Assembly: GCF_002902405.1 (NCBI RefSeq)
Contig: NZ_PPQS01000016.1
Coordinates: 32,308-91,158, forward strand
DNA from: Staphylococcus schweitzeri
GTDB lineage: Bacteria; Bacillota; Bacilli; Staphylococcales; Staphylococcaceae
Direction: 5' to 3'
DNA length: 58,851 bases
Made by a program: the position numbers and the translations under genes. Of this stretch, positions 28,591-40,340 are shown one piece after another. Within the stretch, counting starts at the first letter, position 1; the number at the start of each line of letters is the position of its first letter. Under the pieces are notes generated by a model. The model did no database searches. It was given only the letters and a program-made list of their open reading frames with translations, and was not told the DNA's origin.

Positions 28591-31122
28591 ATGGGATTTT
28601 TATCAAAAATTCTTGATGGCAATAATAAAGAAATTAAACAATTAGGTAAGCTTGCTGATAAAGTAATCGCTTTAGAAGAAAAAACGGCAATTTTAACTGA
28701 TGAAGAAATTCGTAATAAAACGAAACAATTCCAAACAGAATTGGCTGACATAGAAAATGTCAAAAAACAGAATGACTATTTAGATAAAATTTTGCCAGAA
28801 GCATATGCACTAGTTAGAGAAGGTTCTAAACGTGTATTTAATATGATACCGTATAAAGTTCAAATTATGGGTGGTATTGCGATTCATAAGGGTGATATCG
28901 CCGAAATGAGAACTGGTGAAGGTAAAACGTTGACAGCGACAATGCCAACATATTTAAACGCACTTGCTGGTAGAGGCGTTCACGTTATTACAGTTAATGA
29001 ATATTTATCAAGTGTTCAAAGTGAAGAAATGGCAGAATTATACAATTTCTTAGGTCTGACTGTAGGATTGAACTTAAATAGTAAGACAACTGAAGAGAAG
29101 CGTGAAGCATATGCTCAAGATATTACTTATAGTACTAACAACGAGTTAGGCTTTGACTATTTAAGAGATAATATGGTGAATTACTCTGAAGATAGAGTTA
29201 TGCGTCCATTGCATTTTGCAATCATAGATGAGGTTGACTCGATTTTAATTGATGAAGCGCGTACACCATTAATTATTTCTGGAGAAGCTGAAAAGTCAAC
29301 GTCACTTTATACACAAGCAAATGTATTTGCGAAAATGTTAAAGCAAGATGAAGATTATAAATATGATGAAAAAACAAAAGCTGTACATTTAACTGAACAA
29401 GGTGCAGATAAAGCGGAACGCATGTTTAAAGTTGAAAACTTATATGATGTACAAAATGTTGATGTTATTAGTCATATTAATACAGCCTTACGTGCACATG
29501 TAACATTACAACGCGATGTAGACTATATGGTAGTTGATGGTGAAGTATTGATTGTTGACCAATTTACAGGACGTACGATGCCTGGACGTCGTTTTTCAGA
29601 AGGGTTACACCAAGCTATTGAAGCTAAAGAAGGCGTACAAATACAAAATGAGTCTAAAACAATGGCTTCAATTACATTCCAAAACTATTTCAGAATGTAC
29701 AATAAACTTGCAGGTATGACAGGTACAGCAAAAACTGAAGAAGAAGAGTTCAGAAATATTTACAATATGACAGTTACTCAAATTCCGACTAACAAGCCGG
29801 TGCAACGTCATGATAAGTCAGATTTAATTTATATTAGCCAAAAAGGTAAATTTGATGCCGTAGTTGAAGATGTTGTTGAAAAGCACAAAGCTGGACAACC
29901 AGTATTATTAGGTACAGTTGCGGTTGAAACGTCAGAATATATTTCTAACTTACTTAAAAAACGTGGTATTCGCCATGATGTGTTAAACGCGAAAAACCAT
30001 GAACGAGAAGCCGAAATTGTTGCAGGAGCGGGACAAAAAGGTGCAGTTACAATTGCAACTAACATGGCGGGTCGTGGTACAGATATCAAATTAGGTGAAG
30101 GTGTAGAAGAACTAGGCGGCTTAGCAGTAATAGGTACAGAACGTCATGAGTCTCGTCGTATCGATGATCAACTCCGTGGTCGTTCTGGGCGTCAAGGTGA
30201 TAAAGGTGATAGTCGTTTCTATTTATCATTACAAGATGAATTGATGATTCGTTTTGGTTCTGAACGTTTACAAAAAATGATGAGTCGGTTAGGCTTGGAT
30301 GATTCAACACCTATTGAATCAAAAATGGTATCGAGAGCTGTTGAGTCAGCACAAAAACGTGTGGAAGGTAATAACTTTGATGCACGTAAACGTATATTAG
30401 AGTACGATGAAGTGTTACGTAAACAACGTGAGATTATTTATAACGAACGAAACAGCATTATTGATGAAGAAGATAGTTCACAAGTTGTAGATGCAATGTT
30501 ACGTGCAACGTTGCAGCGTAGTATAAATTATTATATTAATACTGCTGATGATGAGCCAGAATATCAACCGTTTATCGACTATATTAATGATATCTTCTTA
30601 CAAGAAGGTGATATAACTGAAGATGATATCAAAGGTAAAGATGCTGAAGATATCTTTGAAGTCGTATGGGCTAAAATTGAAAAAGCATATCAAAGTCAAA
30701 AAGATATTTTAGAAGAGCAAATGAATGAATTTGAACGTATGATATTATTACGTTCTATTGATAGTCATTGGACTGATCACATCGATACAATGGATCAATT
30801 GCGTCAAGGTATTCACCTACGTTCATATGCTCAACAAAATCCATTGCGAGATTATCAAAATGAAGGTCATGAATTATTTGATATTATGATGCAAAATATT
30901 GAAGAAGATACGTGTAAATATATTTTGAAATCTGTAGTACAAGTTGAGGATAATATTGAGCGTGAAAAAACGACTGAATTTGGTGAAGCTAAACATGTTT
31001 CAGCAGAAGATGGTAAAGAGAAAGTTAAAGCACAGCCAATCGTAAAAGGTGAACAAGTAGGTAGAAATGATGAATGTCCATGTGGCAGTGGTAAAAAATA
31101 TAAAAATTGTCACGGTAAATAA
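28591..31122 (+). CDS. secA: Preprotein translocase ATPase SecA1
   Basis: An 843-residue motor that pushes unfolded secretory proteins through SecYEG. In order: Walker [12 protein letters not shown] near residue 100, the DEAD-type [16 protein letters not shown] near 208, the preprotein cross-linking domain, NBD2 with [13 protein letters not shown] near 490 and GRSGRQGD, the helical wing/scaffold, and a C-terminal SEC-C zinc site [15 protein letters not shown]. Length is normal for SecA1; the accessory SecA2 is a separate shorter protein. Single gene, with prfB following after a terminator. Confidence 0.98.
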   Translation: MGFLSKILDGNNKEIKQLGKLADKVIALEEKTAILTDEEIRNKTKQFQTELADIENVKKQNDYLDKILPEAYALVREGSKRVFNMIPYKVQIMGGIAIHKGDIAEMRTGEGKTLTATMPTYLNALAGRGVHVITVNEYLSSVQSEEMAELYNFLGLTVGLNLNSKTTEEKREAYAQDITYSTNNELGFDYLRDNMVNYSEDRVMRPLHFAIIDEVDSILIDEARTPLIISGEAEKSTSLYTQANVFAKMLKQDEDYKYDEKTKAVHLTEQGADKAERMFKVENLYDVQNVDVISHINTALRAHVTLQRDVDYMVVDGEVLIVDQFTGRTMPGRRFSEGLHQAIEAKEGVQIQNESKTMASITFQNYFRMYNKLAGMTGTAKTEEEEFRNIYNMTVTQIPTNKPVQRHDKSDLIYISQKGKFDAVVEDVVEKHKAGQPVLLGTVAVETSEYISNLLKKRGIRHDVLNAKNHEREAEIVAGAGQKGAVTIATNMAGRGTDIKLGEGVEELGGLAVIGTERHESRRIDDQLRGRSGRQGDKGDSRFYLSLQDELMIRFGSERLQKMMSRLGLDDSTPIESKMVSRAVESAQKRVEGNNFDARKRILEYDEVLRKQREIIYNERNSIIDEEDSSQVVDAMLRATLQRSINYYINTADDEPEYQPFIDYINDIFLQEGDITEDDIKGKDAEDIFEVVWAKIEKAYQSQKDILEEQMNEFERMILLRSIDSHWTDHIDTMDQLRQGIHLRSYAQQNPLRDYQNEGHELFDIMMQNIEEDTCKYILKSVVQVEDNIEREKTTEFGEAKHVSAEDGKEKVKAQPIVKGEQVGRNDECPCGSGKKYKNCHGK

Positions 31123-31130
31123 ATGACATT

Positions 31131-31183
31131 AATTACTCTTTCCAAGAAAACACAATAAAGTGTTTTGGAAGGGGTAATTTTTT
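31131..31183 (+). terminator. Terminator of secA
   Basis: AATTACTCTTTCCAAGAAAA-CAC pairs with GTG-TTTTGGAAGGGGTAATT around AATAAA and ends in T6. The long stem has one or two wobble pairs. Confidence 0.9.
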
Positions 31184-31368
31184 GATATTTAATGAATAAT
31201 ATTTAGTTGGAAATGCTCATGAATTTACATATTTTTATGGCATATTTTATATTAATGTTATAGTAGCTTATAATAACGAAAATTATTATATTGAAGTCTG
31301 GGAAGTAAGTAAAAGTGTGACATTCTAATTTCGACGATATAATTTGAGTGCACTTAAATTTCTTATCG

Positions 31369-31396
31369 TTGTTATTTAACAAATTTATGTTAAAAT
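31369..31396 (+). promoter_or_regulatory. Promoter of prfB
   Basis: TTGTTA (31369-31374), a 16-bp spacer and TAAAAT (31391-31396), 62 bases before the prfB ATG. The gap from 31184 to here is AT-rich and otherwise empty. Confidence 0.5.
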
Positions 31397-31457
31397 TTAA
31401 CATTATAAATTGCACTAGAGTGTGACATTATTTGAATAACAGCTAGGAGCGAAAACT

Positions 31458-32568
31458 ATGGAATTATCAGAAATAAAACGCAATATAGATAAATATAATC
31501 AAGATTTAACACAAATTAGGGGGTCTCTTTGACTTAGAGAATAAAGAAACCAATATTCAAGAATATGAAGAGATGATGTCTGAACCGAATTTTTGGGATA
31601 ATCAAACAAAGGCTCAAGATATTATAGATAAAAATAATGCATTAAAATCAATTGTTAATGGTTATAAAACGTTACAACAAGATGTGGATGATATGGAAGC
31701 AACTTGGGAATTGTTACAAGAAGAATTTGATGAAGAAATGAAAGATGATTTAGAACAAGAGGTAATTGATTTCAAATCAAAAGTTGATGAATATGAATTA
31801 CAATTACTATTAGATGGCCCGCATGATGCCAATAATGCCATTTTAGAGTTGCATCCAGGTGCAGGTGGTACGGAATCACAAGACTGGGCAAATATGTTAT
31901 TTAGAATGTATCAACGTTATTGTGAAAAGAAAGGATTTAAAGTTGAAACGGTTGATTATTTACCTGGAGATGAAGCTGGAATTAAAAGCGTGACATTGCT
32001 CATTAAAGGACATAATGCTTATGGCTATTTAAAAGCTGAAAAAGGTGTACATCGACTTGTTAGAATTTCACCATTCGATTCATCTGGTCGTCGTCATACA
32101 TCATTTGCATCATGTGATGTGATACCTGATTTTAATAATGATGAAATAGAAATTGAAATCAATCCTGATGACATTACAGTAGATACATTTAGAGCCTCTG
32201 GTGCAGGTGGACAACATATTAACAAGACAGAATCAGCTATTCGAATTACCCATCATGCATCTGGTATAGTAGTTAATAACCAAAATGAACGATCTCAAAT
32301 TAAAAACCGTGAAGCGGCAATGAAAATGTTGAAGTCTAAATTATATCAATTAAAATTAGAAGAACAGGCACGTGAAATGGCAGAAATTCGTGGTGAACAA
32401 AAAGAAATAGGATGGGGAAGTCAAATTAGATCGTATGTTTTCCATCCATACTCAATGGTAAAAGATCATCGTACAAACGAAGAAACTGGTAAAGTAGATG
32501 CTGTAATGGATGGAGAAATAAGTCCATTCATTGAATCATATTTGAGACAATCAATGTCACATGACTAA
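31458..32568 (+). CDS. prfB: Peptide chain release factor 2 (programmed +1 frameshift)
   Basis: RF2 recognises UGA and UAA and releases the finished peptide. Reading starts at ATG 31458 (AGGAGCG upstream), covers 24 codons and meets an in-frame TGA at 31530. An internal Shine-Dalgarno-like AGGGGG at 31518-31523 and the slippery CTT TGA C shift ribosomes by +1, so the coding path is 31458-31529 joined to 31531-32568, about 369 residues. The SPF stop-codon-recognition motif is in [14 protein letters not shown] and the peptidyl-release GGQ in [13 protein letters not shown]. The frameshift lets RF2 set its own level. Confidence 0.97.
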
Positions 32569-32578
32569 ATTTTATGAC

Positions 32579-32609
32579 AAACCGAGACCATATTTGGTTT
32601 CGGTTTTTT
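32579..32609 (+). terminator. Terminator of prfB
   Basis: AACCGAGACCA pairs with TGGTTTCGGTT; T6 follows to 32609. Confidence 0.9.
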
Positions 32610-32666
32610 GGTGTATAAATTATAAATATGCATATTTAATGAAGCATTGATTAGGAGAATGGGATT

Positions 32667-32708
32667 ATGAATAAATTAGTATTATTTATTTTTAAATCAA
32701 GTGGGTGA
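32667..32708 (+). CDS. Possible 13-codon peptide
   Basis: ATG with AGGAG 11 bases upstream opens a 13-residue hydrophobic peptide (MNKLVLFIFKSSG). It lies in the gap between prfB and the LysM-CHAP gene. It may be a degraded gene start or chance; no promoter is evident. Confidence 0.15.
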   Translation: MNKLVLFIFKSSG

Positions 32709-32884
32709 GTCTTTTGGTAAAATAGATTTATTTATAGAAAACATGTAGAGTACATTAAGAAATATTACCTATTACTAAATTTAAGACTAGATATAAAGTT
32801 TTGAAAGCGTTACCGAATCATTGGGATAGAAATATTTTACACTAAAATGTGTGTTTGTAAGAATTTTATATTGTTAACCATTTG

Positions 32885-32901
32885 ATTACATAGTCATAAC
32901 A
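32885..32901 (-). promoter_or_regulatory. WalR (YycF) binding site
   Basis: On the minus strand TGTTAT-GACTA-TGTAAT matches the WalR consensus TGTWAH-N5-TGTWAH at every position. It lies 76-92 bases upstream of the LysM-CHAP wall hydrolase start. The essential WalKR system is known to activate such autolysin genes. Confidence 0.75.
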
Positions 32902-32976
32902 ATAGCTTTTGATAAAATGTATTGTGCTATAGTATTTTTATACTTAAAATACTAACAGCAAAGGAATGACAACAAG

Positions 32977-33804
32977 ATGAAGAAAACTTTTACAGTGACA
33001 GTTTCGTCAGTGTTAGCTTTTTTAGCTTTTAATAATGCAGCACATGCACAACAACAAGGTTCAGTGGTTAAATCACCAATTAAACATAATTATGTATCAA
33101 ATGTTCAAGCTCAAATACAATCTCAAACAACATACACAGTAGTACCTGGGGATTCATTATATAAAATTGCTTTAGAGCATCATTTAACATTGAATCAATT
33201 ATATTCATACAATCCTGGTGTGACACCATTAATTTTCCCTGGTGATGTACTTTCATTAGTACCTCAAAATAAAGCACAACAAGTTAAGGTTATTAAAACA
33301 CCGGTAAGTAAATCAACTCAAATAGCAAAGTTAACACAGCAACCAGCTAAGCAAATTTCAAAACATGAAGCAACTAAGAAAACGGTTGCTAAATCGGTTA
33401 ATGTAACATATAAACCTGTGAAAGCACACACAGTAGCATCAACTAAACCAGTTGCTCATTATTACAATAAATCTGTTGCAAATAGAGGTAATTTATACGC
33501 ATATGGAAATTGCACGTATTATGCTTTTGATCGCCGTGCACAATTAGGTAGAAGTATCGGTAGTCTTTGGGGTAATGCGAACAACTGGAATTACGCAGCG
33601 AAAAGTGCAGGATTTAAAGTAGATAAAACACCAGAGGTTGGTGCGATTTTCCAAACTGCTGCTGGTCCATATGGTCATGTTGGCGTAGTTGAATCAGTAA
33701 ATCCTAATGGAACAATAACGGTATCTGAAATGAATTACGCAGGATTTAATGTTAAGTCAACAAGAACTATTTTAAATCCAAGTAAATACAATTATATTCA
33801 CTAA
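32977..33804 (+). CDS. Secreted LysM-CHAP peptidoglycan hydrolase
   Basis: A 275-residue exported wall enzyme. The signal peptide ends near AHA-QQ (residue 24). One LysM repeat (TYTVVPGDSLYKIALEHHLT, about residues 52-95) binds peptidoglycan. A Lys/Thr-rich linker (about 100-160) precedes the C-terminal CHAP domain, with catalytic Cys in YGNCTYYAFDRRAQ and His in YGHVGVVESV. It belongs to the SsaA/Sle1 group of amidase/endopeptidases involved in cell separation and wall turnover. The WalR site upstream supports this. Monocistronic. Confidence 0.93.
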   Translation: MKKTFTVTVSSVLAFLAFNNAAHAQQQGSVVKSPIKHNYVSNVQAQIQSQTTYTVVPGDSLYKIALEHHLTLNQLYSYNPGVTPLIFPGDVLSLVPQNKAQQVKVIKTPVSKSTQIAKLTQQPAKQISKHEATKKTVAKSVNVTYKPVKAHTVASTKPVAHYYNKSVANRGNLYAYGNCTYYAFDRRAQLGRSIGSLWGNANNWNYAAKSAGFKVDKTPEVGAIFQTAAGPYGHVGVVESVNPNGTITVSEMNYAGFNVKSTRTILNPSKYNYIH

Positions 33805-33818
33805 TTTGATGTTAGATT

Positions 33819-33862
33819 ATCCTCTCAACCTATCTTGTGAAATGGGTTAAGAGGATTTTTTT
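33819..33862 (+). terminator. Terminator of the LysM-CHAP gene
   Basis: ATCCTCTCAACC (33819-33830) pairs with GGGTTAAGAGGAT (from 33844) and ends in T7. Confidence 0.9.
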
Positions 33863-33971
33863 GTTATAATATTAACGAAGATAAACAATTAAGATATTTA
33901 AATAATATTTAATTGAAGGATATGTAAAAAGAAAGTATAATTTATGATTAAATAATAAGGAGGTAATTGAA

Positions 33972-34622
33972 ATGGGCGTACATCAATATTTTAAAAGATT
34001 ATCAGACATGGAAAAACTTATAAGATTACCTGGAAAATTTAAATATTTTGAACATAATGTTGCTGCACACTCCTTTAAAGTAACTAAAATTGCTCAGTAC
34101 TTAGCGACTGTAGAAGAATATCATGGGCAAAAAATAAATTGGAAAAGTTTATATGAAAAAGCATTAAATCATGATTTTGCGGAAGTGTTTACTGGTGATA
34201 TTAAAACACCTGTGAAATACGCAAGCAGTGAATTAAAAAAACTATTTTCACAAGTTGAAGAAGAAATGGTAGAAACATTTATAGAGGAAGAAATTCCATT
34301 GCCATATAGAGAAGTTTATAAACAACGATTGCAAGAAGGTAAGGATGATTCCATAGAAGGACAAATCCTTTCAGTTGCGGATAAAATCGACTTATTGTAT
34401 GAAACATTCGGTGAGATTCAAAAACGTAATCCTGAAGAATTATTTTTTGAAATTTATGCAATGAGTTTAGAAACAATTATTCAATTCGATCATTTAGCTT
34501 CTGTACAAGATTTTATTGATAATATCATTCCAGAAATGTTAACTGAAAACTTCATTCCTAAAACAGAATTAAGAGAAACTACAATGAACATTTTAAATAA
34601 AAGAAAAGAGGAAAATGAATGA
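33972..34622 (+). CDS. HD-domain hydrolase (YfbR-like)
   Basis: A 216-residue metal-dependent phosphohydrolase of the HD superfamily. Ligands are visible in FEHNVAAHSFKVTK (His), LNHDFAEVFTGDIKTPVKY (the HD pair near residue 68) and a later SVADKIDLLYETF. The arrangement resembles YfbR-type 5'-deoxynucleotidases, which would fit its position beside repair genes, but the substrate is not proven. AGGAGG before the ATG; its last 4 bases overlap csbA. Confidence 0.8.
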   Translation: MGVHQYFKRLSDMEKLIRLPGKFKYFEHNVAAHSFKVTKIAQYLATVEEYHGQKINWKSLYEKALNHDFAEVFTGDIKTPVKYASSELKKLFSQVEEEMVETFIEEEIPLPYREVYKQRLQEGKDDSIEGQILSVADKIDLLYETFGEIQKRNPEELFFEIYAMSLETIIQFDHLASVQDFIDNIIPEMLTENFIPKTELRETTMNILNKRKEENE

Positions 34623-34855
34623 TATGGTATATTAGCGCTGCATTCTTTCCGTGTGTCTTAGTAGTGTTATTTAGTGTATTAACTAGAAATAAATGGGTTG
34701 GTACAACACTAACGTTGATTTTAATAGGGGCTTCTATATATAAGGAATACTTTCATAATGAGTGGATTATCTTTATTGACGTAGTATCACTATTAGCAGG
34801 TTATCTTATAATAGATCAGCTTGAATTTCATAAGCATCAAGATGGAGATCGCTAA
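34619..34855 (+). CDS. csbA: CsbA family small membrane protein
   Basis: A 78-residue protein with two or three hydrophobic helices (about residues 3-20, 26-42 and 48-66). It resembles CsbA (DUF2198), which in B. subtilis also sits just upstream of uvrB and is sigma-B controlled; its function is unknown. The ATG overlaps the stop of the HD gene (ATGA), so the two are coupled. Confidence 0.75.
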   Translation: MIWYISAAFFPCVLVVLFSVLTRNKWVGTTLTLILIGASIYKEYFHNEWIIFIDVVSLLAGYLIIDQLEFHKHQDGDR

Positions 34856-35012
34856 TTTTAACCTAATGACAATGTTCAAACAAATTAATTGAAACAATAA
34901 GGCGATTGATATAAAGTGTATATACTCACAAAATATAACTAGATAAATGAATTGACTAAATGCAAGCATAGTTAGAACAACTATGTTTGTTTTTCTTTGT
35001 ATTAAAATATTG

Positions 35013-35026
35013 CGAACAAATGTTTG
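35013..35026. promoter_or_regulatory. LexA (SOS) box of uvrBA
   Basis: CGAACAAATGTTTG within the palindrome GCGAACAAATGTTTGC (35012-35027). It matches the Gram-positive SOS consensus and overlaps a likely -35 (TTGCTT 35024-35029) placed 18 bp before TAAAAT (35048-35053). It lies 97 bases upstream of uvrB. Confidence 0.88.
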
Positions 35027-35122
35027 CTTTTTTGGCGATTATTTTGCTAAAATATGATGTAAGAAAGAGCAAATTTGAACGAGATAAATAAATAACACGT
35101 TAAATAGGAGGCGTATGTAACA

Positions 35123-37108
35123 ATGGTTGAACATTATCCTTTTAAAATACATTCTGAATTTGAGCCTCAAGGTGACCAACCACAAGCAATTAAAGAAATT
35201 GTACAGGGTATTCAAGAAGGAAAGAGACATCAGACATTATTAGGTGCTACTGGTACTGGTAAAACTTTTACAATGAGTAATGTAATTAAAGAAGTTGGTA
35301 AACCTACTTTAATTATCGCACATAATAAAACATTAGCAGGTCAATTATATAGTGAATTTAAAGAATTTTTTCCTGAAAACAGAGTAGAATATTTCGTGAG
35401 TTATTACGATTATTATCAACCTGAAGCATATGTTCCATCTACAGATACATTCATTGAAAAAGATGCATCCATTAATGATGAGATAGATCAATTACGTCAC
35501 TCAGCTACAAGTGCATTGTTTGAGCGTGATGATGTAATAATTATTGCAAGTGTAAGTTGTATCTACGGTTTAGGTAATCCTGAGGAATATAAAGATTTAG
35601 TAGTAAGTGTTCGTGTTGGTATGGAAATGGATAGAAGTGAGTTGCTTAGAAAACTTGTAGATGTTCAATATACACGTAATGATATCGATTTCCAACGTGG
35701 TACTTTTCGAGTTCGTGGAGATGTTGTAGAAATATTCCCAGCTTCAAAAGAAGAATTGTGCATTAGAGTTGAGTTTTTCGGAGATGAAATAGATCGCATA
35801 AGAGAAGTTAACTATTTAACTGGCGAAGTATTGAAAGAGCGAGAACATTTTGCAATATTTCCAGCGTCTCACTTCGTAACGCGTGAAGAAAAAATGAAAG
35901 TTGCAATAGAACGTATTGAAAAAGAATTAGAAGAACGATTAAAGGAATTGCGTAATGAAAATAAATTATTAGAAGCGCAACGCTTAGAGCAAAGAACTAA
36001 TTATGATTTAGAAATGATGAGAGAAATGGGCTTTTGTTCAGGAATTGAAAATTATTCTGTACATTTAACACTACGTCCGCTAGGTTCAACGCCATATACA
36101 TTATTAGATTATTTTGGTGATGACTGGTTAGTAATGATTGACGAATCGCATGTGACATTACCACAAGTGAGAGGTATGTATAATGGAGACAGAGCGCGTA
36201 AACAAGTGCTTGTAGATCATGGTTTCAGATTACCAAGTGCTTTGGACAATAGACCGCTTAAATTTGAAGAATTTGAAGAAAAGACAAAACAGTTAGTATA
36301 TGTTTCGGCAACGCCAGGGCCTTATGAAATAGAACATACAGATAAAATGGTTGAACAAATTATTCGTCCAACAGGTTTACTTGATCCTAAAATTGAAGTT
36401 AGACCTACTGAAAATCAAATCGATGACTTATTAAGTGAAATACAAGCAAGAGTTGAACGAAATGAACGTGTTTTAGTAACAACGCTTACTAAAAAAATGA
36501 GTGAAGATTTAACAACGTATATGAAAGAAGCGGGTATTAAAGTTAACTACTTACATTCTGAGATTAAGACATTAGAGCGAATAGAAATTATTAGAGATTT
36601 ACGTATGGGTACGTATGATGTCATTGTAGGTATTAATTTATTGAGAGAGGGTATTGATATACCAGAGGTCTCTTTAGTTGTGATTTTAGATGCAGATAAA
36701 GAAGGCTTTTTGCGTTCAAATAGGTCATTAATTCAAACCATTGGTAGAGCTGCACGTAATGAAAAAGGTGAAGTCATAATGTATGCTGATAAAATGACAG
36801 ATTCGATGAAGTATGCAATAGATGAAACACAACGTCGTCGTGATATTCAAATGAAGCATAATGAAAAACATGGCATTACCCCTAAAACTATCAATAAGAA
36901 GATTCATGATTTGATTAGTGCAACTGTTGACAACGACGAAAACAATGAAAAAGAACAAACTGTAATACCTAAGAAAATGACAAAAAAAGAACGACAAAAA
37001 ACAATCGAAAATATAGAAAAAGAAATGAAACAAGCAGCGAAAGATTTAGATTTCGAGAGAGCTACAGAACTAAGAGATATGTTATTTGAATTAAAAGCAG
37101 AAGGGTGA
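35123..37108 (+). CDS. uvrB: Excinuclease ABC subunit B
   Basis: A 661-residue damage-verifying helicase-like protein of nucleotide excision repair. Walker [11 protein letters not shown] near residue 40, the beta-hairpin region [20 protein letters not shown] near 92-111, DESHV Walker B near 338, SATPGPYE, the motif VI region QTIGRAARN, and a C-terminal UVR domain ([15 protein letters not shown]) that binds UvrC. AGGAGG precedes the ATG. First gene of an SOS-controlled pair with uvrA. Confidence 0.98.
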   Translation: MVEHYPFKIHSEFEPQGDQPQAIKEIVQGIQEGKRHQTLLGATGTGKTFTMSNVIKEVGKPTLIIAHNKTLAGQLYSEFKEFFPENRVEYFVSYYDYYQPEAYVPSTDTFIEKDASINDEIDQLRHSATSALFERDDVIIIASVSCIYGLGNPEEYKDLVVSVRVGMEMDRSELLRKLVDVQYTRNDIDFQRGTFRVRGDVVEIFPASKEELCIRVEFFGDEIDRIREVNYLTGEVLKEREHFAIFPASHFVTREEKMKVAIERIEKELEERLKELRNENKLLEAQRLEQRTNYDLEMMREMGFCSGIENYSVHLTLRPLGSTPYTLLDYFGDDWLVMIDESHVTLPQVRGMYNGDRARKQVLVDHGFRLPSALDNRPLKFEEFEEKTKQLVYVSATPGPYEIEHTDKMVEQIIRPTGLLDPKIEVRPTENQIDDLLSEIQARVERNERVLVTTLTKKMSEDLTTYMKEAGIKVNYLHSEIKTLERIEIIRDLRMGTYDVIVGINLLREGIDIPEVSLVVILDADKEGFLRSNRSLIQTIGRAARNEKGEVIMYADKMTDSMKYAIDETQRRRDIQMKHNEKHGITPKTINKKIHDLISATVDNDENNEKEQTVIPKKMTKKERQKTIENIEKEMKQAAKDLDFERATELRDMLFELKAEG

Positions 37109-37115
37109 CAAGTAA

Positions 37116-39962
37116 ATGAAAGAACCATCTATAGTAGTAAAAGGTGCTCGTGCGCATAACTTAAAAGATATTGATATTGAATTACCCAAAAATAAATTAA
37201 TAGTAATGACTGGTTTGTCAGGGTCAGGTAAATCTTCTTTAGCATTTGATACAATCTATGCTGAAGGCCAACGCCGTTATGTTGAATCATTAAGTGCCTA
37301 TGCACGTCAATTTTTAGGTCAAATGGATAAACCTGACGTTGATACGATTGAAGGATTATCGCCAGCAATTTCAATAGATCAAAAAACAACGAGTAAGAAC
37401 CCAAGATCTACTGTAGCTACGGTAACAGAAATATATGATTATATTCGTCTGTTATATGCACGTGTAGGTAAACCATATTGTCCAAATCACAATATAGAAA
37501 TTGAATCTCAAACGGTACAACAAATGGTTGATCGTATAATGGAGTTAGATACACGTACAAAGATTCAATTATTAGCACCTGTCATCTCTCATCGTAAAGG
37601 TAGTCATGAAAAGCTAATAGAAGATATCAGCAAAAAAGGTTATGTACGTCTTAGAATTGACGGAGATATTGTTGATGTAAATGAAGTGCCAGCATTAGAT
37701 AAAAATAAAAATCATACAATCGAGGTTGTTGTCGATCGTTTAGTTGTAAAAGAAGGCATTGAAACACGATTAGCTGATTCTATTGAAACAGCACTTGAAC
37801 TTGCAGAAGGTCAATTAACTGTTGATGTTATCGATGGTGAAGACTTAAAATTTTCTGAAAACCATGCTTGTCCAATATGTGGCTTTTCAATAGGAGAATT
37901 AGAACCAAGAATGTTTAGTTTCAATAGTCCATTTGGTGCATGTCCAACCTGTGATGGTTTAGGACAAAAGTTAACAGTTGATGTTGATTTAGTTGTACCA
38001 GACAAAGATAAAACATTAAATGAAGGTGCCATTGAACCATGGATACCCACAAGTTCTGATTTTTATCCAACCTTACTAAAACGTGTTTGTGAAGTATATA
38101 AAATTAATATGGATAAGCCATTTAAAAAGTTGACAGATAGACAACGTGATATTTTATTATATGGTTCAGGTGAAAAAGAAATTGAATTTACGTTTACACA
38201 ACGTCAAGGTGGTACTAGAAAAAGAACGATGGTATTTGAAGGGGTTGTTCCCAATATTAGTCGCCGTTTCCATGAATCGCCATCTGAATATACTCGTGAA
38301 ATGATGAGTAAATATATGACAGAATTACCATGTGAAACTTGTCACGGACAACGATTAAGTCGAGAGGCTTTATCGGTGTATGTAGGTGGATTGAATATTG
38401 GAGAAGTTGTTGAATATTCAATTAGTCAATCATTAAACTATTATGAAAACATCAATTTATCAGAACAAGATCAAGCGATCGCTAATCAAATACTAAAAGA
38501 AATTATTTCACGATTAACATTTTTAAATAATGTAGGACTGGAATATTTAACATTAAATAGAGCTTCTGGAACGTTATCTGGTGGTGAAGCACAACGTATT
38601 CGATTAGCAACACAGATTGGATCACGATTAACAGGTGTATTATATGTACTTGATGAACCTTCAATTGGTCTTCATCAGAGAGATAATGATCGGTTAATAA
38701 ATACTCTCAAAGAAATGAGAGATTTAGGAAATACTTTAATCGTAGTAGAACATGACGATGATACGATGAGGGCGGCTGATTATTTAGTTGATATTGGCCC
38801 TGGTGCCGGTGAACATGGTGGCCAAATTGTATCTAGTGGTACACCTCAAAAAGTAATGAAAGATAAAAAGTCTTTAACAGGTCAATATTTAAGTGGGAAA
38901 AAACGAATTGAAGTTCCAGAATACCGTAGACCTGCTTCAGATCGTAAAATTTCGATTCGTGGTGCAAAAAGCAATAATCTTAAGGGTGTGGATGTGGAGA
39001 TTCCATTATCAATTATGACAGTAGTAACAGGTGTGTCAGGATCTGGTAAAAGTTCTCTAGTGAATGAAGTATTATACAAATCATTAGCACAAAAAATTAA
39101 TAAATCAAAAGTTAAACCGGGATTATACGACAAAATTGAAGGTATTGATCAATTAGATAAAATTATCGATATCGACCAATCTCCAATTGGTAGAACGCCA
39201 CGTTCTAATCCGGCAACTTATACAGGTGTATTTGATGATATACGGGATGTATTTGCGCAAACGAATGAAGCTAAAATTCGTGGTTATCAAAAAGGTCGTT
39301 TTAGTTTTAACGTAAAAGGTGGGCGTTGTGAAGCTTGTAAAGGCGACGGTATAATTAAGATTGAAATGCATTTTTTACCTGATGTATATGTGCCATGTGA
39401 AGTATGTGATGGTAAAAGATACAACCGCGAAACGTTAGAAGTAACATATAAAGGTAAAAATATCGCAGACATTTTGGAAATGACTGTGGAAGAAGCAACG
39501 CAATTTTTTGAAAATATTCCTAAGATTAATCGTAAACTTCAAACGCTTGTGGATGTAGGACTAGGCTATGTTACGTTAGGTCAACAAGCTACAACATTAT
39601 CTGGTGGTGAAGCACAACGGGTAAAACTTGCTTCAGAGTTGCATAAACGTTCTACTGGTCGATCAATCTACATTTTGGATGAACCAACTACTGGATTACA
39701 TGTTGATGACATTAGTAGGTTATTAAAGGTATTGAATCGATTAGTTGAAAATGGTGACACTGTAGTTATAATTGAGCATAATTTAGATGTGATTAAAACA
39801 GCTGATTATATTATTGACTTAGGACCAGAAGGTGGAAATGGTGGCGGTACGATTGTAGCAACAGGTACGCCAGAAGATATTGCACAAACAGAAGCATCAT
39901 ATACTGGTAAATATTTAAAAGAAGTGCTTGAACGAGATAAACAATATACTGAAAGCAAATAA
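37116..39962 (+). CDS. uvrA: Excinuclease ABC subunit A
   Basis: A 948-residue damage-sensing ABC ATPase. It has two nucleotide-binding modules: Walker [11 protein letters not shown] near residue 32 and [11 protein letters not shown] near 640, each with a signature LSGGEAQR (near 487 and 829) and Walker B ([11 protein letters not shown] and [11 protein letters not shown]). Zinc modules are CPICG...CPTCDGLG and CEACKGDG...CEVCDG. It starts 7 bases after uvrB and is terminated at 39967-40010. Confidence 0.98.
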   Translation: MKEPSIVVKGARAHNLKDIDIELPKNKLIVMTGLSGSGKSSLAFDTIYAEGQRRYVESLSAYARQFLGQMDKPDVDTIEGLSPAISIDQKTTSKNPRSTVATVTEIYDYIRLLYARVGKPYCPNHNIEIESQTVQQMVDRIMELDTRTKIQLLAPVISHRKGSHEKLIEDISKKGYVRLRIDGDIVDVNEVPALDKNKNHTIEVVVDRLVVKEGIETRLADSIETALELAEGQLTVDVIDGEDLKFSENHACPICGFSIGELEPRMFSFNSPFGACPTCDGLGQKLTVDVDLVVPDKDKTLNEGAIEPWIPTSSDFYPTLLKRVCEVYKINMDKPFKKLTDRQRDILLYGSGEKEIEFTFTQRQGGTRKRTMVFEGVVPNISRRFHESPSEYTREMMSKYMTELPCETCHGQRLSREALSVYVGGLNIGEVVEYSISQSLNYYENINLSEQDQAIANQILKEIISRLTFLNNVGLEYLTLNRASGTLSGGEAQRIRLATQIGSRLTGVLYVLDEPSIGLHQRDNDRLINTLKEMRDLGNTLIVVEHDDDTMRAADYLVDIGPGAGEHGGQIVSSGTPQKVMKDKKSLTGQYLSGKKRIEVPEYRRPASDRKISIRGAKSNNLKGVDVEIPLSIMTVVTGVSGSGKSSLVNEVLYKSLAQKINKSKVKPGLYDKIEGIDQLDKIIDIDQSPIGRTPRSNPATYTGVFDDIRDVFAQTNEAKIRGYQKGRFSFNVKGGRCEACKGDGIIKIEMHFLPDVYVPCEVCDGKRYNRETLEVTYKGKNIADILEMTVEEATQFFENIPKINRKLQTLVDVGLGYVTLGQQATTLSGGEAQRVKLASELHKRSTGRSIYILDEPTTGLHVDDISRLLKVLNRLVENGDTVVIIEHNLDVIKTADYIIDLGPEGGNGGGTIVATGTPEDIAQTEASYTGKYLKEVLERDKQYTESK

Positions 39963-39966
39963 TAAT

Positions 39967-40010
39967 AAAAGAAGTGAAAGATGTTATTAGGAGATCTTTC
40001 ACTTCTTTTT
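39967..40010 (+). terminator. Terminator of uvrBA
   Basis: AAAAGAAGTGAAAGAT pairs with ATCTTTCACTTCTTTT, T-rich after. A second palindrome (ATATAATGAT ... ATCATTATAT, 40011-40038) follows directly. Confidence 0.92.
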
Positions 40011-40038
40011 ATATAATGATATACAAACATCATTATAT

Positions 40039-40340
40039 AAGAGATTGCTGAAAAGAAGTATGTTAATATATGATCAAAAAATAGACTAGCTAATTATAAA
40101 TAAGGTAATTAAATTGTTATTAATATTTAAAATAACAGAAGACAATGCTTCTAATTTTTCAGTCATTTTATTTAGCAATGAATTAAAGAACAAATGAATG
40201 GTATTAATAGTGACTTGCAAAACATTAATAATAATGAACAATTAATATTTATTTTAGCTTTTCAATGTAGATTGTTGTCATATTTTTGATATGATAATAG
40301 GAGATGTAAGAGAAGGGATAAATATAATTGAGGTGAACCC
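40039..40340. other. Intergenic region upstream of hprK
   Basis: AT-rich with no open frame of note. TTGTTG/TATGATAAT sequences near 40274-40300 may be the hprK promoter but the spacing is poor. Nothing else recognised. Confidence 0.25.
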
